From: Stappia indica
Lineage (GTDB): Bacteria > Pseudomonadota > Alphaproteobacteria > Rhizobiales > Stappiaceae
NCBI RefSeq assembly: GCF_009789575.1
Contig: NZ_CP046908.1
Coordinates: 434,001-498,000, forward strand
Direction of reading: 5' to 3'
DNA: 64,000 nucleotides
Shown in pieces: positions 26,783-36,847 of the stretch (position 1 is its first letter; each line of letters begins with the position of its first letter). Made by a program: the position numbers and the translations under genes. The notes beneath the pieces were generated by a model that was not told the origin of the DNA, made no database searches, and saw nothing but the letters and a program-made list of their open reading frames with translations.

Positions 26783-27733
26783 ATGAAACGTTTCGTCGCT
26801 CGTCTGCTGGCGGCTGCCGCCGTCGTCGGCCTGGCAGCCTCTGCCGGCACTGCACCGGCAATGGCGCAGGATATCAACATTATCGTGGTTAGCCACGGCC
26901 AGGCGTCCGATCCGTTCTGGTCTGTGGTGAAGAACGGCGTCGCCAAGGCCGGCGAGGACATGGGCGTCACCGTCGACTACCGCGCGCCGGAGACCTTCGA
27001 CATGGTGGCGATGGCCCAGCTCATCGACGCCGCCGTCAACCAGGAGCCGGCCGGCCTGATCGTCTCCATTCCGGATGCCGACGCGCTCGGCGATTCGATC
27101 CGCAAGGCGGTCTCCGCCGGCATTCCGGTCATCTCGATGAACTCCGGTTCCGACGTCTCGGCCTCGCTGGGTGCTGCGCTCCATGTCGGCCAGGAAGAAT
27201 ACGACGCGGGCAAGAAGGCCGGCGAGGCGCTGGCCGAGATGGGCGGCAAGAAGGGCCTTTGCGTCAACCACGAGGTCGGCAACGTCTCGCTCGACCAGCG
27301 CTGCAAGGGCTTTGCCGACGGCTTCGGCGGCTCGGTCACCGAACTGCCCACCACCAACGACCCGGCCGAGATCCTGGCCAAGGTGAAGGCCGCGCTCGCC
27401 TCCGACGGCGACATCGACACGGTCATGGCGCTCGGCGCGGCGCTGGCCGGCGAGCCCAGCCTGCAGGCGGTCAAGGACAGCGGCATGCTGCAGCAGGTCA
27501 AGGTCGCGACCTTCGACATGTCGGCGAACTTCCTCCAGGCGGTCGCCGACGGCGAGGCCGCCTTCGCCATCGACCAGCAGCAGTTCCTGCAGGGCTACCT
27601 GCCGGTGGTGTTCCTGGCCAACCATGCCCGCTTCGGCCTGATGCCGGGCGGCAATGTCGCCTCGGGTCCGAACCTGATCACCAAGGACAAGGCCGGCCAG
27701 GTGGTGGAACTGTCCGCCCAGGGCATTCGCTGA
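26783..27733 (+). CDS. Sugar ABC transporter substrate-binding protein (type I periplasmic-binding fold)
   Basis: The 316-residue protein has a signal peptide (MKRFVARLLAAAAVVGLAAS, cleavage near AMAQ). The Peripla_BP_4 fold follows: INIIVVSHGQASDPFWSVVK, PAGLIVSIPDADALGDSIRK, GIPVISMNSGSD and YDAGKKAGEALAEMGGKKG. It captures a sugar or polyol in the periplasm for the permease and ATPase encoded next. The ATG at 26783 has GGGAGGAAG just upstream. The RpiR regulator and GGAA-N6-TTCC operator suggest a substrate of the inositol class, but no catabolic iol gene is adjacent. The 141-bp gap downstream contains short tandem repeats. Confidence 0.9.
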   Translation: MKRFVARLLAAAAVVGLAASAGTAPAMAQDINIIVVSHGQASDPFWSVVKNGVAKAGEDMGVTVDYRAPETFDMVAMAQLIDAAVNQEPAGLIVSIPDADALGDSIRKAVSAGIPVISMNSGSDVSASLGAALHVGQEEYDAGKKAGEALAEMGGKKGLCVNHEVGNVSLDQRCKGFADGFGGSVTELPTTNDPAEILAKVKAALASDGDIDTVMALGAALAGEPSLQAVKDSGMLQQVKVATFDMSANFLQAVADGEAAFAIDQQQFLQGYLPVVFLANHARFGLMPGGNVASGPNLITKDKAGQVVELSAQGIR

Positions 27734-27742
27734 TCTGGCGCT

Positions 27743-27780
27743 GATCTCGCGTTGATCTCGCGTTGATCTCGCGTTGATCC
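27743..27780. repeat. 11-bp tandem repeat GATCTCGCGTT
   Basis: Three perfect copies of GATCTCGCGTT (27743-27775) plus partial copies on both sides (GATCTGGCGCT at about 27732 and GATCC) start right after the binding-protein stop codon. Copy number is likely to vary between strains. The array lies in the transcribed gap before the permease and could affect mRNA folding. No function is established. Confidence 0.8.
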
Positions 27781-27874
27781 GGAATCCCCGCGCTTGGACG
27801 CCCTGCCGGAGCACTCTGGCAGGGCGGCAAGGCCCGGCCCCGGCTTGATATCCGGCATCTGAAGGACAGGTTCG

Positions 27875-28990
27875 ATGAGTGAAGCACAGGCGAGCGCCTC
27901 TCCCGGCGCCGACGAGCGGCTGCGCAAGACGGGGCTGGCGACGAAGCTTTTGCGCCGGCCGGAGCTCGGCGCCCTGGCCGGACTGGTTCTGGTCACGCTC
28001 TTCTTCGTCACGGTGGCCAACCCGGCGATGTTCTCGCTTGCCGGCATCATGAATTTCATGGCACCCGCCGCCCAGCTCGGCATTCTCGCCATCGGCGCCG
28101 CGCTGTTGATGGTCGGCGGCGAGTTCGACCTGTCGGTCGGCTCCATGGTCGCCTTCGCCGGGCTCGCCTTCGGCACGGTGCTGGTGGTGTGGGACATGCC
28201 GCTCATCGTCGCCATTGCCGCAACGCTCGCCTTTGCCGCCGGCATCGGCGCGGTCAACGGCCAGATCGTGCTGCGCACCGGCCTGCCCTCGTTCATCGTC
28301 ACGCTGGCCTTCCTGTTCATCCTGCGCGGCCTCACCCTGGTCGGGCTGAAATGGGCGACCGACGGCTCCACCCAGCTGCGCGGCGTCAAGGAGGCGGCCG
28401 GCGACGGGCTGGTGCTGCAGCTGTTCTCGGGCGATGCCTTCGAGGGCCTGTTCGCCTGGCTTGCCGCCAACGACCACATCGACACCTTCCGCAACGGCAC
28501 GCCCAAGGTCACCGGCGTTCCGGTCGAGATCCTGTGGTTCGCGGCCATCGCGCTTCTCGCCACCTGGGTGCTGCTGCGCACCCGCTTCGGCAACTGGATC
28601 TTCGCCGCCGGCGGTGATGCCGCCTCCGCTCGCAATTCCGGCGTGCCGGTCACCCGGGTCAAGACCATCCTGTTCATGGTCACCGCCATGTGCGCGGCGC
28701 TGGTCGCCATTCTCACCGTGCTCGATGCCGGCTCCACCGATGCCCGCCGCGGCTTCCAGAAGGAGTTCGAGGCAATCATCGCGGCGGTGATCGGCGGCTG
28801 CCTGCTGACCGGCGGCTACGGCTCGGCCATCGGCGCCTTCTTCGGCGCCATCATCTTCGGCATGGTGCTGATCGGCCTCACCTACACCACCATCGACCAG
28901 GACTGGTACCTGGTCTTCCTCGGCGGCATGCTGCTGATCGCCGTGCTGTTCAACAATTTCATCCGCAAGCGGGCGACGGGGGAGCGCTGA
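27875..28990 (+). CDS. Sugar ABC transporter permease (BPD_transp_2 family)
   Basis: The 371-residue inner-membrane permease resembles RbsC. It has about ten hydrophobic segments, starting at [20 protein letters not shown] (about residue 31). The signature [20 protein letters not shown] (about 68-87) and the coupling-region motif [20 protein letters not shown] are visible. A loop of about 60 residues ([15 protein letters not shown] to [14 protein letters not shown]) is longer than in RbsC. It lies between the binding-protein gene and the ATPase gene, whose ATG follows 2 bp after the stop. Confidence 0.92.
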   Translation: MSEAQASASPGADERLRKTGLATKLLRRPELGALAGLVLVTLFFVTVANPAMFSLAGIMNFMAPAAQLGILAIGAALLMVGGEFDLSVGSMVAFAGLAFGTVLVVWDMPLIVAIAATLAFAAGIGAVNGQIVLRTGLPSFIVTLAFLFILRGLTLVGLKWATDGSTQLRGVKEAAGDGLVLQLFSGDAFEGLFAWLAANDHIDTFRNGTPKVTGVPVEILWFAAIALLATWVLLRTRFGNWIFAAGGDAASARNSGVPVTRVKTILFMVTAMCAALVAILTVLDAGSTDARRGFQKEFEAIIAAVIGGCLLTGGYGSAIGAFFGAIIFGMVLIGLTYTTIDQDWYLVFLGGMLLIAVLFNNFIRKRATGER

Positions 28991-28992
28991 CC

Positions 28993-29808
28993 ATGGCCGC
29001 GACAGCTCACGCACATTCCGACCCCGCGCCTGCCGTCCCGCTGATCGAGGTGCGCGACCTCGTCAAGCATTTCGGCTCGGTCATCGCACTCGGCGGCATC
29101 TCGATGAAGGTGCATGCCGGCGAGGTCCTGTGCCTGCTCGGCGACAACGGCGCCGGCAAGTCGACCCTGATCAAGACGCTCTCGGGCGTGCACCGGCCGA
29201 CGGCGGGCACCTTCCTCGTCGGCGGCGAGGAGGTCGCCTTCGACAGCCCGCGCGACGCGCTCGATGCCGGCATCGCCACCGTCTACCAGGACCTGGCGAT
29301 GATCCCGCTGATGTCGATCACCCGCAATTTCTTCATGGGCCGCGAGCCGCTCAAGGGCACCTGGCCGTTCCGCCACATGGACATGGTCCATGCGGACACG
29401 GTGACGCGCGAGGAGATGCGGCGCATCGGCATCGATGTGCGCGACCCGCAACAGGCGGTCGGCACCCTGTCGGGCGGCGAGCGGCAATGCGTGGCGATCG
29501 CCCGCGCGGTCTATTTCGGCGCCAAGGTGCTGATCCTCGACGAGCCGACCTCGGCGCTCGGCGTCGCCCAGACCTCGATGGTGTTGAAATACATCGGCCA
29601 GGTGCGGGCCAAGGGGCTCGGCGTCATCTTCATCACCCACAATGTCCGCCACGCCCATGCGGTCGGCGACCGTTTCACCGTGCTCAACCGCGGCCGCACC
29701 CTCGGCACCCATGCGCGCGGCGAGATCACCATCGACGAACTGCAAAACCTGATGGCCGGCGGCAAGGAGCTGCAGGACCTCGGCGCCGATCTCGGCGGCA
29801 CGGTCTGA
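28993..29808 (+). CDS. Sugar ABC transporter ATP-binding protein (single ATPase domain)
   Basis: This 271-residue ATPase powers the adjacent permease. It has Walker [15 protein letters not shown] (about residue 47), the signature [15 protein letters not shown], Walker [13 protein letters not shown] and the switch His [10 protein letters not shown]. It carries one nucleotide-binding domain, unlike the duplicated RbsA type. Single-domain forms are common in alphaproteobacterial sugar importers of this class. The Asp usually following Walker B (SALD) is Gly here (SALG), a typical variant of this subfamily. It is the last gene of the operon, followed by a repeat array. Confidence 0.92.
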   Translation: MAATAHAHSDPAPAVPLIEVRDLVKHFGSVIALGGISMKVHAGEVLCLLGDNGAGKSTLIKTLSGVHRPTAGTFLVGGEEVAFDSPRDALDAGIATVYQDLAMIPLMSITRNFFMGREPLKGTWPFRHMDMVHADTVTREEMRRIGIDVRDPQQAVGTLSGGERQCVAIARAVYFGAKVLILDEPTSALGVAQTSMVLKYIGQVRAKGLGVIFITHNVRHAHAVGDRFTVLNRGRTLGTHARGEITIDELQNLMAGGKELQDLGADLGGTV

Positions 29809-29846
29809 CAGAAAGGAGAGAGAGGCACGGCCTCGCATCCCATCTG

Positions 29847-30821
29847 CCGTCACCCCGGCCAAGCGCAGCGCAGAGCCGGGGCCTATTGGCTTCCAGAGCA
29901 GCGGCGAAACACACCGGCCATGCCCCACGCACTCTTCTCCCCCCTTGAGGGGGAGATGTCGGCGCAGCCGACGAAAGGGGGTGAGCAGCGCCCGCGACGG
30001 GGCGCCCCACCCCGCGTCATCCCGCACCGCAGGGAATGCACGTCGTTCGCCACAGCCGCAGGATGTCATCCCGGTTTCGGCGCAGCCGAAGACCGGGATC
30101 CAGTAACCCCGAACGGTACGAGAGAGACCTCGGCACTGCCGCTGGAACTTCAGTGGCGGCGGCGCTCGCGCCACCACCCGCCCCAGCGGATACTGGATGC
30201 CTGCCTTCGCAGGCATGACAGCCGAGAGGGGGCGCGCTTTTCCGGCTCGGCGCTTCGCTTGCCCGGAATGACGCCATGAGAAGCATTCCGCCTCACGCCG
30301 ACCGAGGGCGCCATTGGGTCCCGGCTCTCCGGCTGCGCCTGCGGCCGGGATGACCTCCGAGAAAGTGGCGCCTCCCTCGCATCCTCTCGGCCGTCACCCC
30401 GGCCAAGCGCAGCGCGCGCCGGGGCCTATTGGTTGCCAGAGCGGCGGCGAAACACACCGGCCATGCCCCACGCACTCTTCTCCCCCCTTGAGGGGGAGAT
30501 GTCGGCGCAGCCGACGAAAGGGGGGGAGCAGCGCCCGCGACGGGGCGCCTCTCCCCGCGTCATCCCGCACCGCAGGGAATGCACGTCGTTCGCCACAGCC
30601 GCAGGATGTCATCCCGGTTTCGGCGCAGCCGAAGACCGGGATCCAGTAACCCCGAACGGTACGAGAGAGACCTCGGCACTGCCGCTGGAACTTCAGTGGC
30701 GGCGGCGCTCGCGCCACCACCCGCCCCAGCGGATACTGGATGCCTGCCTTCGCAGGCATGACAGCCGAGAGGGGGCGCGTTTTTCCGGCTCGCGCTTCGC
30801 TTGCCCGGAATGACGCCAATC
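29847..30821. repeat. Palindromic repeat array with a 432-bp module duplicated at 543-bp spacing
   Basis: Two nearly identical modules, 29847-30279 and 30390-30821, each hold R1 (GTCACCCCGGCCAAGCGCAG), R2 (CCCCTTGAGGGGGAGATG), R3 (CATCCCGGTTTCGGCGCAGC), R4 (TGCCTGCCTTCGCAGGCATG) and R6 (GCTTCGCTTGCCCGGAATGA). A spacer of 110 bp between them carries an R5 unit (GGGTCCCGGCTCTCCGGC at about 30317). The modules differ at only a few positions, so the duplication is recent. No real gene is present. Reading frames across it are by-products of the repeats. The units match those around the IS elements at 13025-15862. Confidence 0.85.
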
Positions 30822-30896
30822 GAGACTGAAGCGACAGAGCTTCTACCGAGAGCACCAGCGGCGGCGGCGGCGCCCTCGCATCGCTTGCCTCCCCCA

Positions 30897-30933
30897 AAAC
30901 AAAAACGCCGACCACTAAGGCCGGCGTTCTTTC
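30897..30933 (-). terminator. Rho-independent terminator after the NDUFA12 gene
   Basis: On the minus strand, AACGCCGGCC and GGTCGGCGTT form a stem of about 9-10 bp with one mismatch, followed by TTTGTTTT. It lies 43 bp past the stop of the NDUFA12 gene. Confidence 0.8.
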
Positions 30934-30975
30934 AATCCGTTACGGCAGGATATTCACCCGCCGCATGAAGCAGCT

Positions 30976-31359
30976 TCAGCCTTCCGGCGTCCAGGCCTGG
31001 TAGTCGCCCGAGACCTTGGGCCGGCTTTCCGCCGTCAGGATCGAGCCCTTCGGACGGTAGGCCTCATGCGTGCCGGTGCGGTTGCTGCGATGCGGCGCCT
31101 CCCAGGCGCGAGCCTTGTAGTCCGCCTCCGTCGGCGGCGTGTCGGTGCGGTGGTGCATCCAGCCGTGCCAGCCGGGAGGAATCATCGAGGCCTCGGCCAG
31201 GCCGTTGTAGATCACCCAGCGGCGGCGGCCGCCGCGCTCGCGATAGTAGGCATTGCCGAACTCGTCATGTCCGACGAACTCGCCCTTGCGCCAGGTAAAG
31301 AAGCGCGTGCCCCAGGTCGCGCTGTTCCACCAGGTGAAGAATTGCAGCAGCGTTTTCAT
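30976..31359 (-). CDS. NADH:ubiquinone oxidoreductase accessory subunit NDUFA12
   Basis: The 127-residue protein is the bacterial homologue of the mitochondrial complex I subunit B17.2. Family motifs are MKTLLQFFTWWNSATWGTRF, FVGHDEFGNAYYRER, RRWVIYNGLAEASMIPPGWH and GWMHHRTDTPPTE. Among bacteria it is found in alphaproteobacteria, which supports the taxonomic reading. The ATG at 31359 starts the conserved N-terminus. It stands apart from the nuo operon, as usual, and has its own terminator. Confidence 0.95.
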   Translation of the reverse strand: MKTLLQFFTWWNSATWGTRFFTWRKGEFVGHDEFGNAYYRERGGRRRWVIYNGLAEASMIPPGWHGWMHHRTDTPPTEADYKARAWEAPHRSNRTGTHEAYRPKGSILTAESRPKVSGDYQAWTPEG

Positions 31360-31466
31360 CGAAGGCGGCGTCCCAGTTTGTCTGTCTGGCTTTCGCATAG
31401 CGCACCCTTGGCCGTTTCGCAATGCGGCGGCGCGTCCGGCGACGCGGTTTCCTGCGCTCGATCTGC

Positions 31467-32117
31467 TCAGGCGGCCGGCTGGGGCCGCTTCGGGCGCACG
31501 GTGGCGAAGCCGTTGCGCGGCGTCGGGCCGGTCTCGCCCGCACTCGCCTTCTGCGCGGTTGCCGCCAGATCGCGGCGGGTGCCGGACTTCGGCGCTACGA
31601 TCTCGCGCTCGATGCCGATCTGCTGCCACTTGCGCGCCTTCTCGTCGAGCGTGCCGGCAACACCCTCGATGACATAGCGCCCGTCGTCGCCCATCACCAG
31701 CTGCCGGCCGTCGCGCAGCGTCCACATCAGCCGGTCGTAGAGGCCCGACGGCGACAGCGGCTTGGCCACCACATGCTGGGCCCCGTCGCGCAGCACCCGG
31801 TCGATCAGGGTCCGCGTACCATGCGCGGTGCACACCACCACCGGCAGGAAGCAGAGCGGCGCCATCTTGCGCTGGCGCAGCGTGCGCAGCAGCGCCAGCC
31901 CGCTCGTCGGCTTCATCCGCCAGTCCGTGATGACGAAGTTGGGCGGGTCGAGCCGCATCATCTCCAGCGCCGCCTCGGCCGTGTCGAAGGTTCGCACCCG
32001 GCGCACCCGGAACGAGAGCAAGGTCGAGCGCAGGATCGCCTGCATCGGCTTCGAATCGTCGACGACCACGACATCCAGGTCGCCGATATCCAGTCCGTAT
32101 GCGTAGTGCCGCGTCAT
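31467..32117 (-). CDS. Stand-alone response regulator receiver protein
   Basis: The 216-residue protein has one receiver domain: acidic pair Asp20-Asp21 (VVVVDDSKPMQ), phospho-acceptor Asp65 (FVITDWRM), Thr97 (VVCTAHG) and Lys119 (VVAKPLSP). The C-terminal 60 residues are basic, with no recognised output domain. It may act by protein contact, like CheY-type or PAS-linked regulators. The start could be 32117 (MTRHYAYG) or 32135 (MTRLARM), where AGAAGG abuts the ATG. No kinase is nearby. Confidence 0.82.
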   Translation of the reverse strand: MTRHYAYGLDIGDLDVVVVDDSKPMQAILRSTLLSFRVRRVRTFDTAEAALEMMRLDPPNFVITDWRMKPTSGLALLRTLRQRKMAPLCFLPVVVCTAHGTRTLIDRVLRDGAQHVVAKPLSPSGLYDRLMWTLRDGRQLVMGDDGRYVIEGVAGTLDEKARKWQQIGIEREIVAPKSGTRRDLAATAQKASAGETGPTPRNGFATVRPKRPQPAA

Positions 32118-32512
32118 CCGGGCCAAGCGCGTCATCCTTCTGTCGGAGGATGCCAGTGAACCACGTGCGGATTTCCCCGCGATTGAGCGGGACAAGACGA
32201 TTTTCGGACAAACTTTCTAAAATTGCGGCGCGTTCGATGCTAGTTTCTCAAGAATTGAGACGATTCTGCGCAATCTCGCAAAATCGCGCTCAATGGAAAT
32301 GGCAGTTTTCCGCCATTTCGGAACGGCCGGGGATAGAGGATCGCAATCCCCTCCCCCCGTTTCGCAAGGGTTCGGCGGGGATAAGTGCCCTGCGCGCCGC
32401 CTTGCCCCGCGGGGATAAGGCCGGGGACAAGCCGCAAGCGACGCTCAGCCCGGCACGGGCCGGACGGGAGCTGCATTTGCCGGCAAAAAGGCCGATTCGC
32501 CCCTCATCCTCG

Positions 32513-32542
32513 TTATCCACACGGACACACTATATTTGGGGC
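32513..32542 (+). promoter_or_regulatory. DnaA box adjoining an NrdR-like box
   Basis: TTATCCACA (32513-32521) is a perfect DnaA consensus. ACACTATATTTGGGGC (32527-32542) matches the NrdR consensus ACACTATATATAGTGT at 12 of 16 positions. Both lie about 520 bp before the nrdJ ATG. Confidence 0.45.
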
Positions 32543-32760
32543 CTGGGACACAAGCAGCCACAACAGGTTGCTCGCAGCGCTTGACGCCTGCCGACGATTC
32601 ACCCTAGTTTCAAGGCGTCAGGTAATCGCAGCAAGGTTGGGGCCGGCGACAAGCCGTGCGTGCCCCGCGTCCTCATCAACTGCAGCAGCGTATCCGGGTG
32701 ATCCCGGTCTCGGCGTCACGACCGCGGCGGTTCGCGACGTCGGAAAATTGCGCCTCGCGT

Positions 32761-32807
32761 TGGCGATATATGGTGACACAAGACAGATGGCCTACTATAT
32801 CTAGGCA
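32761..32807 (+). promoter_or_regulatory. Pair of NrdR-like boxes 31 bp apart upstream of nrdJ
   Basis: TGGCGATATATGGTGA (32761-32776) and CTACTATATCTAGGCA (32792-32807) each match the NrdR consensus at 10 of 16 positions, concentrated in the ATATAT core. Their starts are 31 bp apart, three helical turns, which is the spacing seen for NrdR sites on other ribonucleotide reductase promoters. NrdR would repress nrdJ when ATP or dATP is high. Confidence 0.5.
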
Positions 32808-33058
32808 TCATCCAAGGATAACGACCGCGTCCACAGGGTGCGGCATTCAAACAGGCAGGCAGACGGCGACCCGCGCATCGAACGATGCGCAGGCGCGGCG
32901 GCGTGGCCGCCCTGCCCGCTCGCGGCCGATCCGCGACCGGAACAAGCGCGGCCTGGCCGCAATTGCAATTCATGCGGCCTTGCCCGCGACAGACATCATG
33001 CGGCTTGCCGCGACAGACAATGCCGGCCGGCGGCCGGAGACACGAAAGGGGCTTTGGG

Positions 33059-36000
33059 ATGAAGATCGAGCGGCGCTACACGAAGGAGGGGCAGTCCCCC
33101 TACGCCGACATCGCGTTTCGCGTTGCCACCAGCGAGATCCGCAACCCGGACGGCTCGATCGTCTTCCGGCTTGAAAACATTGACGTTCCGGCCCAGTTCT
33201 CGCAGGTCGCGGCCGACATTCTGGCGCAGAAATACTTCCGCAAGGCCGGCGTCCCGGCCCGCCTGAAGCCGGTTGAGGAGAACACCGTTCCCTCCTGGCT
33301 GTGGCGCCAGGAAGCCGACCAGAAGGCCCTGAAGAAGCTGCCCGAGGAGGAGCGCTACGGCTCCGAGATCGACGCCCGCCAGGTCTTCGACCGTCTCGCC
33401 GGCACCTGGACCTATTGGGGCTGGAAGGGCGGCTACTTCGACAGCGAGGCCGACGCACAGGCCTTCTACGACGAGCTGCGCTACATGCTGGCGACCCAGA
33501 AGGTCGCCCCCAACAGCCCGCAGTGGTTCAACACCGGCCTGCACTGGGCCTATGGCATCGACGGCCCGAGCCAGGGCCACTTCTATGTCGATTTCCAGAC
33601 CGGCGAGCTGACCCGCTCGGCGACGGCCTACGAGCATCCGCAGCCGCATGCCTGCTTCATCCAGTCGGTCGAGGACGATCTCGTCAACGAGAACGGCATC
33701 ATGGACCTGTGGGTGCGCGAGGCGCGCCTGTTCAAGTACGGCTCCGGCACCGGCTCCAACTTCTCCCGCGTCCGCGGCGAAGGCGAGAAGCTGTCGGGCG
33801 GCGGCAAGTCCTCCGGCCTTATGAGTTTCCTGAAGATCGGCGACCGCGCCGCCGGCGCCATCAAGTCGGGCGGCACCACCCGCCGCGCCGCCAAGATGGT
33901 GGTGGTCGACATCGACCATCCGGACATCGAGGACTACATCAACTGGAAGGTCCGCGAGGAGCAGAAGGTCGCCGCCCTCGTCACCGGCTCGAAGATCTGC
34001 CAGAAGCACCTGACCGCCATCATGAAGGCCTGCGTCAACTGCGAGGCGGACAACGGCGATTGCTTCGATCCGGCGAAGAACCCGGCCTTGAAGCGCGAGA
34101 TCCGCGCCGCCAAGAAGATGATGGTGCCGGAAAACTACATCCAGCGCGTCATGCAGTTCGCGCGCCAGGGCTTCACCAAGATCGAGTTCCCGACCTACAA
34201 CACCGACTGGGATTCGGAGGCCTACCTCACGGTTTCCGGCCAGAATTCCAACAATTCGGTGCGCGTGACGGACGGTTTCCTCACCGCCGTGATGGACGAC
34301 GGCGACTGGAGCCTGACCGCCCGCAAGGACGGCCGCGTCACCAAGACGCTGAAGGCCCGCGAGCTGTGGGAGCAGATCGGCTATGCCGCCTGGGCCTCGG
34401 CCGATCCCGGCATCCAGTACCACACCACCATCAACGACTGGCACACCTGCCCGGCCTCCGGCGAAATCCGCGCGTCGAACCCGTGCTCCGAGTACATGTT
34501 CCTCGACGACACGGCCTGCAACCTCGCATCGCTGAACCTGCTGCAGTTCCGTGAGGCCGACGGCAATTTCGACGTGGAATCCTACGAGCACTGCGTCCGC
34601 CTGTGGACCGTCGTGCTCGAGGTGTCGGTGCTGATGGCGCAGTTCCCGTCCAAGGAGATCGCGGAACTGTCCTACCGCTACCGCACGCTGGGCCTCGGCT
34701 ACGCCAATATCGGCGGCCTGCTGATGACCTCAGGGATTCCCTATGACAGCGACGAGGGCCGCGCGATCTGCGGCGCCCTGACCGCGATCATGACCGGCGT
34801 CGCCTATGCCACCTCGGCCGAGATGGCCGGCGAGCTCGGCCCCTTCCCGGGCTATGCGGACAATGCCCCGCACATGCTGCGCGTCATGCGCAACCATCGC
34901 CGCGCCGCCTATGGCGAGGCCACCGGCTATGAGGGCCTGAACACCCTGCCCGTGCCGCTCGACCATGCCTCCTGCTCGCAGCCGATCCTCATCGAGCGGG
35001 CAAAGCTCGCCTGGGACCGCGCGCTGGAGCTCGGCGAGAAGCACGGCTACCGCAACGCCCAGTCGACGGTGATCGCGCCCACCGGCACGATCGGCCTTGT
35101 CATGGACTGCGACACGACCGGCATCGAGCCCGACTTCGCGCTGGTGAAGTTCAAGAAGCTGGCCGGCGGCGGCTACTTCAAGATCATCAACCGCGCGGTG
35201 CCGGAGGCCCTGCGCACGCTCGGCTACTCCGAGAGCCAGATCGCCGAGATCGAGGCCTATGCGGTCGGTCACGGCTCGCTCGACCAGGCACCGGCGATCA
35301 ACCCGTCGAGCCTGCGGGCCCGCGGCTTCGACGACGCGTCGCTGGCCAAGCTTGCCGGTGCGATGAAGTCGGCCTTCGACATCAAGTTCGTGTTCAACCG
35401 CTGGACGCTGGGCGACGATGTCCTGACGGGCGCCCTGAAGGTGCCGGCCGAGAAGCTGGACGATCCGGAGTTCGAGCTGCTGGCGCATCTCGGCTTCTCC
35501 CGCCAGGAGATCGAGGCCGCCAACACCCATGTCTGCGGTGCCATGACGCTGGAGGGCGCGCCCTTCCTGAAAACCGAGCACTATCCGGTCTTCGATTGCG
35601 CCAACCCGTGCGGTCGCCTCGGCAAGCGCTTCCTTTCGGTGGAGAGCCATATCCGCATGATGGCGGCGGCCCAGCCGTTCATCTCCGGCGCGATCTCCAA
35701 GACGATCAACATGCCGAACGACGCCACCGTCGCCGACTGCACGGAGGCCTACCTGCTCTCCTGGCGCCTGGCGCTGAAGGCCAACGCCCTTTATCGCGAC
35801 GGCTCCAAGCTGTCGCAGCCGCTGAACTCCCAGCTCCTGTCCGACGTGGACGAGGACGAGGAGGACGCGGTCGAGGCGCTGGTCGCCCAGCCGCAGACCA
35901 CGCGTGCCGAGATCGTCGCCGAGAAGATCGTCGAGCGGATCGTCGAGCGCGTCGTGAGCCAGCAGGAGAAGCTGCCGACCCGCCGCAAGGGCTACACCCA

Positions 36001-36748
36001 GAAGGCCAAGATCGGCGGGCACACGATCTTCCTGCGCACCGGCGAATACGATGACGGCCGCCTCGGCGAGATCTTCATCGACATGAACAAGGAAGGCTCG
36101 GCCCTGCGCGCCTTCATCAACAACTTCGCCATCTCGGTGTCGCTCGGCCTGCAATACGGCGTGCCGCTGGAGGAGTATGTCGACGCCTTCATCTTCACCA
36201 AGTTCGAGCCGGCGGGCATGGTGCAGGGCAACGACGCGATCAAGAACGCCACCTCGGTGCTCGACTACGTGTTCCGCGAGCTGGCCGTGTCCTATCTCGA
36301 CCGTCACGAGCTCGCCCACGTCCCGCCGGAGGTCTTCGGCCAGTCGGCCAAGGCCTCGATCGAGGCCGAGGAGCGCGGCGGCAAGGGGCACAAGGGCGTC
36401 GTCTCGCATGGCCTGATCCGCGGCCAGACCGAGCGCTTCCGCCTCGTCGGCGGCGGCGAGCCGGCCGGCAACCTGACCAAGGCGATCGCCGCCGAGCTCG
36501 GCAACTCGCCGATTGCGCAGACGACGGCGGTTGCGACCGCCTTCGCCCGCGGCTCGGAAGCAGCCGCCCGGGTCGAGATCAGCACCGCCCCCGCCCAGCA
36601 GGCGCCGAGCGCGGCCGAGCGGATCGCCCAGGCCCGCATGAAGGGCTACGAAGGCGAGAGCTGCCCGGAATGCGCCAACTTCACGATGGTGCGCAACGGC
36701 ACCTGCCTGAAGTGCGACACCTGCGGCAGCACCAGCGGCTGCAGCTGA
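33059..36748 (+). CDS. nrdJ: Adenosylcobalamin-dependent (class II) ribonucleotide reductase
   Basis: NrdJ makes deoxyribonucleotides with a B12-derived radical and works with or without oxygen. The 1229-residue protein has the class II/NrdJ landmarks: [49 protein letters not shown] and the active-site region [40 protein letters not shown] is also present. The C-terminus carries [20 protein letters not shown] and a final CGSTSGCS, the redox and zinc-type cysteines. The ATG at 33059 follows AAAGGGG. It is monocistronic, with NrdR-like boxes upstream and a strong terminator downstream. It suits an organism that also respires nitrate. Confidence 0.97.
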   Translation: MKIERRYTKEGQSPYADIAFRVATSEIRNPDGSIVFRLENIDVPAQFSQVAADILAQKYFRKAGVPARLKPVEENTVPSWLWRQEADQKALKKLPEEERYGSEIDARQVFDRLAGTWTYWGWKGGYFDSEADAQAFYDELRYMLATQKVAPNSPQWFNTGLHWAYGIDGPSQGHFYVDFQTGELTRSATAYEHPQPHACFIQSVEDDLVNENGIMDLWVREARLFKYGSGTGSNFSRVRGEGEKLSGGGKSSGLMSFLKIGDRAAGAIKSGGTTRRAAKMVVVDIDHPDIEDYINWKVREEQKVAALVTGSKICQKHLTAIMKACVNCEADNGDCFDPAKNPALKREIRAAKKMMVPENYIQRVMQFARQGFTKIEFPTYNTDWDSEAYLTVSGQNSNNSVRVTDGFLTAVMDDGDWSLTARKDGRVTKTLKARELWEQIGYAAWASADPGIQYHTTINDWHTCPASGEIRASNPCSEYMFLDDTACNLASLNLLQFREADGNFDVESYEHCVRLWTVVLEVSVLMAQFPSKEIAELSYRYRTLGLGYANIGGLLMTSGIPYDSDEGRAICGALTAIMTGVAYATSAEMAGELGPFPGYADNAPHMLRVMRNHRRAAYGEATGYEGLNTLPVPLDHASCSQPILIERAKLAWDRALELGEKHGYRNAQSTVIAPTGTIGLVMDCDTTGIEPDFALVKFKKLAGGGYFKIINRAVPEALRTLGYSESQIAEIEAYAVGHGSLDQAPAINPSSLRARGFDDASLAKLAGAMKSAFDIKFVFNRWTLGDDVLTGALKVPAEKLDDPEFELLAHLGFSRQEIEAANTHVCGAMTLEGAPFLKTEHYPVFDCANPCGRLGKRFLSVESHIRMMAAAQPFISGAISKTINMPNDATVADCTEAYLLSWRLALKANALYRDGSKLSQPLNSQLLSDVDEDEEDAVEALVAQPQTTRAEIVAEKIVERIVERVVSQQEKLPTRRKGYTQKAKIGGHTIFLRTGEYDDGRLGEIFIDMNKEGSALRAFINNFAISVSLGLQYGVPLEEYVDAFIFTKFEPAGMVQGNDAIKNATSVLDYVFRELAVSYLDRHELAHVPPEVFGQSAKASIEAEERGGKGHKGVVSHGLIRGQTERFRLVGGGEPAGNLTKAIAAELGNSPIAQTTAVATAFARGSEAAARVEISTAPAQQAPSAAERIAQARMKGYEGESCPECANFTMVRNGTCLKCDTCGSTSGCS

Positions 36749-36785
36749 GGCAAGGGCCGGATCGCCCGGACTGAAAACAGCCAAA

Positions 36786-36821
36786 CGAGGCCCCGGACAT
36801 CACCCGATGTCCGGGGCCTCG
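36786..36821. terminator. Strong bidirectional terminator between nrdJ and the nnrS operon
   Basis: CGAGGCCCCGGACATC (36786-36801) and GATGTCCGGGGCCTCG (36806-36821) form a perfect 16-bp stem with a 4-nt loop. The T-run on the plus side is short (TCGTTT). On the minus strand the stem is followed by TTTGGC. It lies between convergent genes and could serve both. Confidence 0.85.
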
Positions 36822-36847
36822 TCGTTTCGGGTAACATTCTGGCGCCC

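Larger units (their letters stand above)
32118..33058. other. Long leader region upstream of nrdJ
   Basis: No gene is supported in these 941 bp. Visible elements are a TCTCAAGAATTGAGA palindrome (32246-32260), a GAAATGGC/GCCATTTC hairpin (32296-32319), GATTC sites at 32262, 32494 and 32596, a DnaA box at 32513, and NrdR-like boxes at 32527, 32761 and 32792 (listed separately). No cobalamin riboswitch core could be recognised. The AT-rich part 32761-32807 is the likely promoter zone for nrdJ. Confidence 0.5.

Noticed and set aside
29847-30821. Possible CRISPR array
   Set aside because: The repeated unit is a 432-bp mosaic of palindromes present only twice, with no regular short repeat-spacer pattern and no cas genes.
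32118-33058. Cobalamin riboswitch upstream of the B12-dependent nrdJ
   Set aside because: No B12-box core or surrounding conserved stems could be recognised in the leader. The visible signals are NrdR-, DnaA- and GANTC-like sites instead.
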